DNA of 11,224 bases, taken from Echinostoma caproni (lineage: Eukaryota > Platyhelminthes > Trematoda > Plagiorchiida > Echinostomatidae). The position numbers were made by a program, and so were the translations under genes. The stretch covers positions 1-11,224 of the forward strand of contig UZAN01056495.1 of assembly GCA_900618425.1 (NCBI GenBank), in the 5' to 3' direction. Position 1 is the stretch's first letter. Each line of letters begins with the position of its first letter. Positions 1 through 7,561 of the stretch are shown here, one piece after another. The notes beneath the pieces were generated by a model. It made no database searches. It saw only the letters and a list, made by a program, of their open reading frames with translations, and was not told the origin of the DNA.

Positions 1-641
1 CGAACAGAATTTTGTATTGTGTGTTGGGTGCTGCGCATATTAAAACAAGCTGTACAATCAAATCAGATAAAGTGGATAGAAAGGTAGGACACTACAGATT
101 CACTTGACTCAATTCCGTGGCTAATGCTAACCAGGTAGCAGTGATCACGTTCATTTCTCAATGCTATTTCACTACACTGTTACAGTGGAATTTAAAAAGC
201 TTCATAGTGACTACGCACTCGAGCATATTCACCCAGTTCTCCTATCATGTCAACCCGACACCTAACACTTCATAATTGTTACTCCCAATATGCCGTGTCA
301 CTCTTTTTCGTGACCTTTGTCGAACGTTGTAAGCTTTTAGATCGTCAATGGCATTTGCATTCCTATCAAATCTTTTTGTGCTGCGCCCTCGTCTCTTATA
401 TCTATGGACACATATGTATGTATACCTCTTTGCAGTATTCCACTTTGCATATTGTTTAGTGATTTGCTCTGTTCCCCCTTCACCTCTTCTCAGCTGGGTA
501 TTGCCCTCAGACTGTTGAATATCGCTCTTTTGTTTCATATTCGGTTGAATTGAGCCGGTCGAAGGCTTGGGGTCTACACCAACAATGAACAATCTGGCTC
601 CGGCAATGGTTGTTGGGCACGGTTGTTTTCAACGTTCTGAC
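1..641. other. Unassigned non-coding sequence
   Basis: No recognisable gene, domain or repeat. The longest open frame here is a 115-codon minus-strand frame (592-245), low in complexity and rich in Arg, Lys and Gln, with no motif I recognise. A shorter plus-strand frame overlaps it. I read both as chance. The stretch ends at a sharp change at 642, where similarity to the repeat at 6557 begins, so its last bases are the 5' flank of that repeat. Confidence 0.5.
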
Positions 642-1240
642 TACATGCGTCCGCATTCCGGACCAGGTTGAGGATCACACACCCTGCCTCCCCTACAAGG
701 TGTTTCAAGGTTAGGTGTCTAGGGTGTAGTCATTCCCACATCAAAGAGACCAACGCCTAATAATCTAAATAATCTCATGACACATCGAAACTCCGACTCC
801 AATGATTGTGTCCTCAGAAGCAAACAGTGTTGCAGCATACATAGAAACATGTAATGTGACAAATGTATGAACTCTCAGTACTCCTCCTTCTTATTCATTC
901 TCATTCGCGTGTCTCCATCCTCTCGCGTCCTTTGTCTCTGTATTTCTTTCAATTAGTGCCGCCCGTTGAGTCCTCTCGACGCAAGGTTCATTGTTCCCTC
1001 AAGTTCCATTGAAATGCTTATATAGTGCATTCCTCCATCCTTCATATCTACGTTTTTGACTCTGTCCGCTTTGTGTTCCGTTTGCACCACGTTTTCGTTC
1101 TCCTCCCCCACCTGTTCCGTTGTNATCTTCCAATTAGATCTGCGTCTTTGTTGTATATATGATTACTTTGAACATATGATCATGCTTTGTGCATGCCTCA
1201 CGGGATTCGTGAAATATACAGTATTAGTATGATTTTTATT
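642..1240 (+). repeat. Dispersed ~600-bp repeat, copy A
   Basis: This is the first of two copies in direct orientation; the other is 6557-7186. Both begin with TACATGCGTCCGC, and the first 49 bases differ at about one position. The copies diverge in the middle but stay alignable: both have GTCCG-TTTGTGTTCC, near 1065 in this copy and near 6999 in the other. They converge again at the 3' end (GATCATG-TTGTGCA, then CTCACGGG-TCGTGAAATA). This copy's AATAAA-like site has decayed to AATATA and its tail is a short T/A-rich run. One ambiguous base lies at 1123. There is no coding potential. Possible identities are the 3' untranslated region of a LINE or an independent SINE-like family. The shared sharp 5' edge favours a unit with defined ends. 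The repeat is certain; its class is not known. Confidence 0.85.
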
Positions 1241-1251
1241 CCTACGGGCGG

Positions 1252-1757
1252 CTGTTTCAGAACTGACTAGATAAAGGTAAATTCCCTGTTGCCTGGAAAG
1301 AGGCAATCATATCACAGATCTGTAAAAAATAACCCCGGCATCAGGCATCTAAAGACCTATAAGTTTAACAAGTGTCCCCAGCAAAATGTTTGAACTTCTC
1401 ATTAAGAGACATATTATTGAACATCTTTCCTCTTTCTAACATGGTTTTGTTCCTGGCAAATCATCCATCACCAATATGCTATACGTCATGGAAAGTCTAA
1501 CCCAGGCCTATGATGACGGTAAAATCTCACACGCAAGCTTCATAGATTTTCCCAGAGCCCTTGATTGAGTGCCGCATTTTTCAATAATGCACAAGCTAGA
1601 AATGTATTTTACTAGCGACAGGCTTCTCAATCTTCTAGGAAGTTTTTTATCCTCACGCTTTTTCTCTGTTAGAGTAGGATCCTCTTTCTCCAACTCTTCC
1701 CCGATGACAATAGGTGTTCCCCAGGGATCCGACCTAGGACCTCTCCTTTTTATCCTA
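1252..1757 (+). pseudogene. LINE-1 reverse transcriptase, 5' part (CR1/jockey type)
   Basis: This is the N-terminal half of a non-LTR retrotransposon reverse transcriptase, the enzyme that copies element RNA into DNA at the target site. In frame from 1252 I read LFQN then GKFPVAWKEAIISQI, the usual pre-finger block. A frameshift near 1325-1340 moves to the 1341 frame, which gives RPISLTSVPSKMFE, HGFVPGKSSITN, motif A as FIDFPRALD, and motif B as GVPQGSDLGPLLFILY. Stops in that frame are TAA 1350, TAA 1437 and TGA 1566. The first catalytic Asp (FIDF) is kept; the second motif A Asp is also present in RALD. No endonuclease or ORF1 lies upstream, so the copy is 5'-truncated, as is normal for LINEs. 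It begins just after the tail of the dispersed repeat. The reading is cut at 1757 by the DNA transposon and resumes at 3670. Confidence 0.9.
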
Positions 1758-1759
1758 TA

Positions 1760-1784
1760 CAGGTATTAACTAAACTCGTGCAAC
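1760..1784 (+). repeat. Left terminal inverted repeat of Tc1-like element
   Basis: Twenty-five bases starting CAGGTATT and ending ACTCGTGCAAC. They match the reverse complement of 3645-3669 at 21 of 25 positions, and all four differences are transitions within positions 9-13. A TA precedes it (1758-1759). Similarity fades beyond the 25 bases. Confidence 0.93.
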
Positions 1785-2046
1785 ATCAGGACTTTTCCCA
1801 AATCTATTTATCCCATTGTCAAATGTTTTGGTCTTCATGCACGGGAATTTGCATGGTATTACCCTAGGTCACACGCAAAATGTTTATAAAAGTAATAAAT
1901 TATATGGTTTCTTCTCTTGGCTGAGCGCGTTAGAAAAGTACAATTTCTCCATTTCGACTATGGTTGCTTACGCATCGACGGTAAGATAACCAAACGTTTG
2001 TGGAAGGAAGTGATAAAAATTTATTCGTGAAAAGAACTTAGATCAA

Positions 2047-3168
2047 TTAAACAGAATGAGGAGTTTCATATTTTTGATAATCTGTGTGTCCTCCTTTATT
2101 TTGGACCATGTGAGTCAGTCATTTTGGCATGGAGTCCACGAACTTGGAAATTAGATCACTTTTATTAGCTTCCTTCATTATATGCCGCACCCTGGCCTCC
2201 AACGACCACTCTCAAGGAAGGTGACTCAGCTCTGTTTTAAATACAGAGAAAAGTTTTCGATTACATTCAAATATGAGCTGTAAGGTGGAAACTAAATGAA
2301 TTCAATTTTTGAGGTAGCCATTTCAGATCGTGTCTAAGCATGGCAAAAAACAATATATGCTTCAGTTTAAATGATTTTGTGACATACCTCACGTGAAACG
2401 TGACATGGTGCATTGTCCTGTAAGAGTATGGCTTTACCGAAGATATTCCGAGAGTTGTAGTCACTGAAAACTTCCTTGATCAGTGAGGCAAATTTTCCAC
2501 TGTCCAGTGTACTATGTACAGGAGCAAGATACTCCGTATTTAATCTCCACCCAGATCATTAGGCAAGAAGGATATTTGCTTTTGGTAAGCGGAGGAATGG
2601 ATTTCTTCGGAAAACCAGGTCCACAGATTACCTTTTCCCGCCTGGTGTCTTGCTCGTCAACCACCAGACATTCATCGGTGAAATAAAATGAACACCAAAA
2701 AGACAGGCGACGCGATTTGAATTCGTTGGCAAAATTCACACGTGCCTTCCTTTGTTTGGCGTTCAGTGGTGACTTCACATCGGCTGATCTCAGCTGTAGG
2801 TGGAATTTAGCCATCGTTTTCCTAACGATGGCATACGAAAATTCCGGCAAATCTGCTCGTACTATACTGGATATTGGTTTCCTGCAATTTCTTCTGAGCT
2901 GCAACTTTATGTAGTGTTTGTCCTACTTCGATGTGGTCAGTTTTCTCCCTCCACACCGACGTCTCAATGGAGACATTCCGTGAGTTATACGCAAAATTGT
3001 GCTTCTGTTCACATTGAAGCATTTGCACAGATCAGCAACTGAAACGCCGGATTCATACGCTGTTTTTATGCGTTTCCTCTCTTCTTCATTTGCGTATCGG
3101 AAACTCTTGGTTTTATCATCCGGTTTGGACGTGGTGACAACACAAAATGAATATCCGACATACCGCAC
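2047..3168 (-). pseudogene. Tc1-like transposase pseudogene
   Basis: DDE/D cut-and-paste transposase, which would bind the element's ends and integrate at TA. The main frame (3168-2512) holds a first helix-turn-helix (ERKRIKTAYESGVSVADLCK, then NVNRSTILRI), a basic linker (RRRCGGRK), a second helix-turn-helix region, and the first catalytic Asp in FTDE (2676-2674). TAG 2925-2923 breaks it. A frameshift near 2512 leads to ILLQDNAPCHVS (second Asp at 2417-2415) and SSYLNVIEN (Glu at 2258-2256), with stops at 2369, 2336 and 2294. A second shift near 2225 returns to the first frame: SKFVDSMPK, then NKGGHTDY, ending at TAA 2049-2047, with TGA at 2214 and 2121. The true start is uncertain: the 3168 codon is GTG and no clear ATG leads the first helix. 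All catalytic residues survive, but the gene cannot make an intact protein. There are 52 residues between the second Asp and the Glu, against the usual 34. Confidence 0.92.
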
Positions 3169-3644
3169 ACCTCAGGGTCATTGCTTGAAGGTTACAGTTC
3201 ACGTTCCATGAAATATTTTGTTACTTCCTTCTTGATGCGAGATTTTACGGGTGCATTTTATAGCCACATATACTTTCGAATCAATTTTGATGATATATCA
3301 TAATTTACCTGTATAATTACTTTGCATTGTATAGGAAAAGATATACTATTTAAATTACTCGGATGGAGCAGAATTAATATCCTCATAGAACAATATTCAT
3401 CGGTTAGAAAGAATAGACGTCCGTGCTTTTCTGCACCAAATGGTTTCTAATTTTAAACAGTAACTTTCGAATTACTGCAATTTTTATTGTGATGATCAGA
3501 GTCACGCCAGTTCAAATCGCGATACAGGAGAGCTAAGAAAATTACAATGGAAAGTGAAATTCGAAATAAATGTTTAATACCAGTAGCTATTGATGTATGG
3601 GTATGATATTTGAAGCTGAAAAATATTTCTCTTTTCAGAGTCAC

Positions 3645-3669
3645 GTTGCACGAGTTCGATCAATACCTG
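3645..3669 (-). repeat. Right terminal inverted repeat of Tc1-like element
   Basis: Inverted partner of 1760-1784, reading GTTGCACGAGT at its inner end and AATACCTG at its outer end, followed by the second TA (3670-3671). The last element base is 3669; LINE-1 coding resumes with the TAC codon 3670-3672. Confidence 0.93.
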
Positions 3670-4509
3670 TACGTAAATAATCTTCCGGACAAAATCTTAG
3701 TCCACATTGCTATTTATGCTGACGATGTCACAATCTGGGGGAGTGACACATCAGAAGTGCAGACAGCCATGGATATCACCAAATCATGGTCATCAGACTG
3801 GAGCCCACCAATAAATGATGACAAATGTGTACCTATGTCCTTTGGCAGGGGCTGCGCACACCTGCAATGTGTGCAGCACATCCCAATTGCTGACTGTCAA
3901 CCAGTATAAGATCATTGGCTTCTGGTGAACTGACTATCCATCTTTTTCTTGCCACCACCAAAAGACCCGAAAAAAGGCTTTTCGGGTACTCAACTTTATC
4001 AAGCGCTCCATCCCTCGCTTTGATAAAGAAAACTTTCAAATCTTATATGGCACTTATTTAGGACCCCTGTGACAATACGAAGCCAAAGTTGCTTGCTCTG
4101 GGCTTGTGTGTGATCTTAACTCCCTCGAACGGGTTCAGCGAGCAGCCACACAGCTCGTCTCAGTCCTCTTTTATGTCTTACACCCCACACGTCTCATCAC
4201 ACGAAAAATTCACCCTCTTAACACCCGCCGCATTCAAGCGGATCGTTTTCTTCTTTACTACTTATTTTCCACGGACACCGATAACCAGTTTTTACCCTCT
4301 GTAGCGTAGATACACTTCGTGGTCACCGTAAAAAGTTATTTAAGCCTTGGCCTCGTACCCGAGTTCGTCACTGGTTCTTTACCCATAGAGTCATTCCTTT
4401 ATGAAACAGCCTAACGCAGGAGGTTGTTGACGTGCCTTCAAAGAGCATGTGCAAGCACAAGCTCCATACCTTCCTTGATCTTAAACACGCTTCCACCAAC
4501 TTTCATTAG
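3670..4509 (+). pseudogene. LINE-1 reverse transcriptase, 3' part and ORF2 C-terminus
   Basis: Continuation of the reverse transcriptase after the transposon. It opens with YVNNLPDK, then motif C as YADDVTIWG with both catalytic Asp, then INDDKC. A frameshift near 3895-3905 leads to YKIIGFW, KAFRVLNFIKRS, FQILYGTYLGPL and LERVQRAATQLV, the thumb and C-terminal blocks typical of CR1 ORF2. TGA lies at 4070 and TAG at 4307. After a last shift near 4307 the frame reads RGHRKKLFK, HWFFTHRVIPL, TGA 4402 (where the family normally has Trp-Asn), then VVDVPSKS, and terminates at TAG 4507-4509. The C-terminus is therefore complete. With the 1252-1757 part this gives one truncated ORF2 with at least six internal stops and three shifts. 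It is a molecular fossil. Confidence 0.92.
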
Positions 4510-4879
4510 TTGCTTCCTCTTGATCTGTTCATGTATCTCTCCATCTACCAAGTTCTCGTTTTAAATGCACTTATCCCAACTGCAATGATTCTTAATTTTT
4601 GTTGTTGTGTACTTTTGTGCCTACAAAAAACGAACTAGAAAACTATGCGTCATGAACTTTCTCAGTATCTCTAAGCGTGCTTTACGTCGATGTTTTTCTT
4701 ACGTGCATGTAGAAATATGTGAACCGTCCAGATACGCATATTTGTGCACTGCAAGCAGATACTGCACCGTTCCCCTCCCGTCTTCCTTTTCAGGTTCTTC
4801 CTTGCAATTACCTAAATCCCCATCTCAATCACCCTCACTAGCCGGCCGTGCTCTCAAATTCTCGTCAGTGGGCATTGTT
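4510..4879 (+). other. Probable LINE-1 3' untranslated region, then unassigned
   Basis: This follows the ORF2 stop of LINE-1. The first part, to about 4630, is T-rich and ends near a short A run (4625-4630). It is plausibly the element's 3' untranslated region, but no tail repeat or target duplication marks the end. The rest has an open plus-strand frame (4607-4966) without family motifs until about 4880. I see no host gene here. Confidence 0.4.
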
Positions 4880-5711
4880 CAGCAATCAAAAACCGACAAG
4901 TTTTCAAGATCAGGGACCACTGGGCTTAGCCTCAAACCCGTGAAATACTTCAAGACTACAATCTAAGGGAACCACACTGAAAATTTTGGAACCTTGGAAG
5001 TGGCAAACGTTCACATAGATAGCACGAATAAGGACAGGGCTGAGACACTGATGGACAATTTGAAAAGTGTCATTCACGTATCCCAGGTTAATTGAGTCTG
5101 GAACCCTTTGATGGATACCAATGAAAACGAGCTGCAGATGCTAATCGTGAGAAAGGACGAGTTACGGACCGAGCTCAGAAGCCTGTGCAAGCATAAAATG
5201 CCGGGTCCTGATGAGATCCCTCCAGCTATCGTTCAGCCACTAACTGAGATCATAGTAAGACCTGTCACTGAATTGTTTAAGGCATCACTGAACTCCTGGG
5301 TAATGCCAGAGTACTGGCGGAAGGCAACTGTCGTAGCAATACACAAATCGGGTCTAGACAAAATGTGGAAAGCTACAGGCCGATCAGTTTACCATCAGTG
5401 CTGTGCAAATGCCTTGAACGAATAGTCGGTAGAGAAATCTGTGCGATCCTGGTGACTCACGGACTTCTATCTACTGCACAGCACGGGCTTACTAGAAATA
5501 AGTCACGCTTACCTAATCTGCTTATGTTGCTGGACGAAACTACACGTCGGTTAGATCATCGTAAGGCAGTGGAGGTATGTTACTTAGACCTCACCAAGGC
5601 GTTTGACTATGTGAGTCTTATCATGCTTGATCAGAAACTAACAACGTTTGGAATAGTTGATTCAGCAAGTTAGTGATTAAAGCAATTTCTCAGCAACCGT
5701 AGCTTTCATTC
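4880..5711 (+). pseudogene. LINE-2 ORF2 fragment: linker and reverse transcriptase
   Basis: A second, distinct CR1/jockey-type copy. In the 5108 frame, running back past TGA 5093 and TAA 4964, I read LKPVKYFKTTI, then NKDRAETLMDNLKSV, the block that precedes the reverse transcriptase in these ORF2 proteins. Next come MPGPDEIPPAIVQPL, LFKASLNSWVMPEYWRKA and VVAIHKSG. A frameshift near 5360 moves to ESYRPISLPSVLCK, GLLSTAQHGLTRNKS, then motif A as CYLDLTKAFDYV with intact Asp. Two stops (5671, 5674) follow, then LKQFLSNRSF, the block before motif B. The sequence leaves the family at about 5711; motifs B and C are absent. Residues differ from LINE-1 and LINE-4 throughout, so this is a separate lineage. 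Both ends are truncated, the right one exactly at the tandem duplication. Confidence 0.9.
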
Positions 5712-5913
5712 GAAATATCCTGCTCCTCCCAGCTGATCCTACTCTGTCTGGTATCTTGCCTGCTGAATGCCTCCAAACATAAGCCAAGTTTCCATAAGGT
5801 TTTCTATTTTCACTCTTGCTCCCTACACCTCTTGTCCTCGAGGAATCTGTGTTGATGCTTCAGCGGCAAACCGAAATCACAAAATTCCTTTCAGTCAGTG
5901 TTAAGGAACCCCG

Positions 5914-5933
5914 TTTGAGCATTTTCGCTCAAA
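5914..5933. repeat. Hairpin in tandem unit 1
   Basis: A perfect 7-bp inverted repeat, TTTGAGC and GCTCAAA, separated by six bases (ATTTTC). Confidence 0.7.
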
Positions 5934-6190
5934 TGCTGTCGGTATTGCTTGGACTAAAATGTCCTCCGTATACCTTAGTTTCTTCTTTTGAACTATCCTG
6001 CTTCCCCTACCTGATCCTACTCTGTCTGGTATCTTGCCTGCGGAATGTCTCCGAACTTCAGTCAAGTCGTCTGTAGGTTTTCTATTTTCGGTGGTACTTC
6101 CTACACCTCTTGTCCGCGATGAATCTGTTTATCGCTTCAGAGCCAAATCAGAATCACTGATTTGATTTCAGTTAAGGTTTAGGATTTCCG

Positions 6191-6210
6191 TTTGAGCATT
6201 TCCGCTCAAA
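6191..6210. repeat. Hairpin in tandem unit 2
   Basis: The same TTTGAGC and GCTCAAA stem as in unit 1. The loop has one change (ATTTCC). The stem is unchanged although surrounding sequence has diverged. Confidence 0.7.
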
Positions 6211-6250
6211 TGATGTCGGTGCTACTGAAACTCCCTTCGTACATGTACTG

Positions 6251-6556
6251 TGACCTAATATCTAGTATGCAACATATTGCTCGTATCATTCTCAGCAAAT
6301 TCCCCCGGCGTTCTTCCGCGGTATATGCTATCCTAATAGTTGTGTCCACTTTGGCAGCCAATTCTTAAGAGTACATGTATTCAGTTTCACAGCCGGATCC
6401 GTGGAATTCAAAACTCTGGTGTGCACTTTCAGAAGCATTTTATCGTCTTGCAGCGCTGTAACTCCTGGTTATGATCTTATATTCACTCCGGCACCCCATC
6501 ATTTTAGTAAAACGTGTTAGGTGTGCACTTATTTTTAGTAATGTTCTGTCGCATGN
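6251..6556. other. Unassigned sequence before repeat copy B
   Basis: No open frame or repeat that I recognise. It ends in an ambiguous base at 6556, exactly one base before repeat copy B starts. Confidence 0.4.
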
Positions 6557-7186
6557 TACATGCGTCCGCGTTCCGGACCAGGTTGAGGATCACACACCCT
6601 GCCTCACCTATAAGGTGTTTTAAGGTTAGATGTCTAGCGTGTTGTCAGTCCCATATCAAATCGACCAACGCCTAATTAATCTAAATAATCAAAATCACTG
6701 CTTAATCGATTGAATCCCCGAACCAAATGAACTTGTCTCCAGAAGCCCGTTGTATTGCAGCATAAAGTGAAACATGTTCCTTTACCGACGTATTTTTTCT
6801 GGCTGTATTCTCCCCTTCGATTCCTGTCGTCATGCCTCCACCATCAGGCAGCACTTGTTCCACAGATCGCCTCTCCGTATTTCCCCACACTGTTGTCGTA
6901 CGTCCAATCCTTCCGAGACCAGTTGTACCATTACTTTCAGTTCTAGTGACATGCATTTTCAACGCATACTCCATCTTCCATAAATTCGTCGGTGACCTTG
7001 TCCGGTTTGTGTTCCTTTCACACTATGTTTTCTTCTGATCCCCACCATTTTTATTGTCTACCTATGTACTTGCACTCCTATTGTACATATGCTCGCTCTG
7101 ATCATTTGATCATGCCTTGTGCACGTCTCACGGGCTCCGTGAAATAAACACCTATTATTAGTTATTATTATTATTATTATTATTAG
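6557..7186 (+). repeat. Dispersed ~600-bp repeat, copy B
   Basis: Second copy of the family seen at 642-1240, in the same orientation and with the same TACATGCGTCCGC start. Its 3' end is better kept: GATCATGCCTTGTGCA, CTCACGGG, GTGAAATAAACAC with an intact AATAAA, then a (TTA)n tract at 7153-7186. An A-rich signal followed by a short-period tail is how many CR1-like LINEs and their dependent SINEs end. That suggests copying through RNA, but the class is inferred. Several short open frames on both strands between 6700 and 7040 have no family motif and I read them as chance. Confidence 0.85.
7153..7186 (+). repeat. (TTA)n tract at the tail of repeat copy B
   Basis: An ATT/TTA trinucleotide run with one interruption (TAG TTA), directly after the AATAAA at 7142-7147. 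It is probably the retrotransposed tail of copy B and the point where LINE-3 begins. Confidence 0.8.
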
Positions 7187-7187
7187 C

Positions 7188-7404
7188 TTCATTGTACGGT
7201 TCAGCAGCTACAAATCGAGATCAGAGAGGCTTACAAGTGGGGTGCACCTAGGCTCTGTTCTTCACCTCAACTTTTCTTCTTTTCAGCAAGGATCTCAAGC
7301 TAGAATATCACGACCCCTGCTTCATCTTTGCGGACGATATGAAGATATCGGGTGAGAACATGATCGCGAATGCTCAGGGCGCGAGGTTTAAATACTGGAG
7401 GTGA
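7188..7404 (+). pseudogene. LINE-3 reverse transcriptase fragment (motifs B-C)
   Basis: A short reverse transcriptase remnant. The 7188 frame gives FIVRFSSYKSRSERL, then SGVHLGSVLHLNFSS, which lines up with the SGVPQGSVLG block (motif B) of CR1/jockey enzymes, with Pro-Gln changed to His-Leu. A frameshift near 7288 leads to CFIFADDMKISGEN, motif C with both Asp kept. TGA at 7402 ends it. Nothing upstream of motif B is present. The fragment starts directly at the end of the (TTA)n tail of repeat copy B, so it is strongly 5'-truncated. Its 3' end is also missing, probably replaced by the LINE-4 leader. Confidence 0.82.
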
Positions 7405-7561
7405 TTTGTTTCGTATTTATTCTTCCGTGTTAACTCTTTGATTTAGCCTAATTTTTAGGCATATTTTGCCATATCTAGTTTTGTTGTAGCTTTCTAGTGT
7501 TTTAGTACATACGTGTTTAGCGGTAGTCATTGTAGTATCATTATGTTAACTTGTCATCAGC

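Larger units (their letters stand above)
1760..3669 (-). mobile_element. Tc1/mariner-type DNA transposon inserted in LINE-1
   Basis: A 1910-bp element bounded by inverted repeats (1760-1784 and 3645-3669) and a TA duplication (1758-1759 and 3670-3671), the hallmark of IS630/Tc1/mariner transposition. The termini begin CAGG, close to the common CAGT of Tc1 elements. Deleting the element plus one TA joins LLFIL and Y at 1758 directly to VNNLP at 3673, restoring the reverse transcriptase in frame. This proves both the borders and that the LINE was there first. Orientation is given by the minus-strand transposase pseudogene. Flanks between the transposase and the termini are long (about 260 and 475 bp), with no internal direct repeats that I could find. 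The element is longer than the 1.3-1.6 kb typical of the family. It is inactive as it stands. Confidence 0.95.
5712..6250. repeat. Tandem duplication, two ~278-bp units
   Basis: Unit 1 is 5712-5989 and unit 2 is 5990 to about 6250. GATCCTACTCTGTCTGGTAT occurs at 5735 and again at 6013. Other matching stretches are GGTTTTCTATTTTC, CCTACACCTCTTGTCC and GCTCAAATG-TGTCGGT. Unit 2 has small deletions and the copies have diverged clearly. No coding motif is visible; the open frame 5816-6076 spans the unit junction and looks accidental. Possible origins are two monomers of a satellite or a local duplication of a repeat that inserted into LINE-2. Confidence 0.88.

Noticed and set aside
245..592. 115-codon minus-strand open frame
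   Set aside because: It has no recognised motif and is skewed towards Arg, Lys and Gln. No splice or promoter context is visible, and an overlapping plus-strand frame of similar quality exists. Probably chance.
655..690. Possible RNA polymerase III B box (GGTTGAGGATC) making the repeat a tRNA-type SINE
   Set aside because: It matches the GGTTCRANNCC consensus only loosely, and no convincing A box lies upstream.
2483..3211. Plus-strand open frames across the transposon
   Set aside because: They are antisense shadows of the transposase; the minus strand carries the helix-turn-helix and catalytic motifs.
3296..3316. An internal ACCTGTA near 3308-3314 as a second transposon end (IR/DR structure)
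   Set aside because: Only about seven bases match the terminal repeat, within AT-rich sequence, and no counterpart was found on the left side.
1252..4509. Intron-containing host gene encoding a reverse transcriptase-like protein
   Set aside because: Multiple stops and frameshifts lie inside each part, and the interrupting block has transposon ends and a TA duplication. A dead LINE with an insertion is the simpler reading.
4607..4966. 119-codon plus-strand open frame as a host gene
   Set aside because: The first 90 codons match nothing; only the last 25 or so resemble the LINE-2 linker that continues past the stop. It is better read as flank plus LINE-2.
5816..6076. 86-codon open frame rich in Leu and Ser
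   Set aside because: It spans the junction of the two tandem units and is not preserved in the second unit, so it is not coding.
5712..6250. CRISPR-like or phage repeat array
   Set aside because: There are only two long units with no spacers, in eukaryotic repeat-rich DNA.
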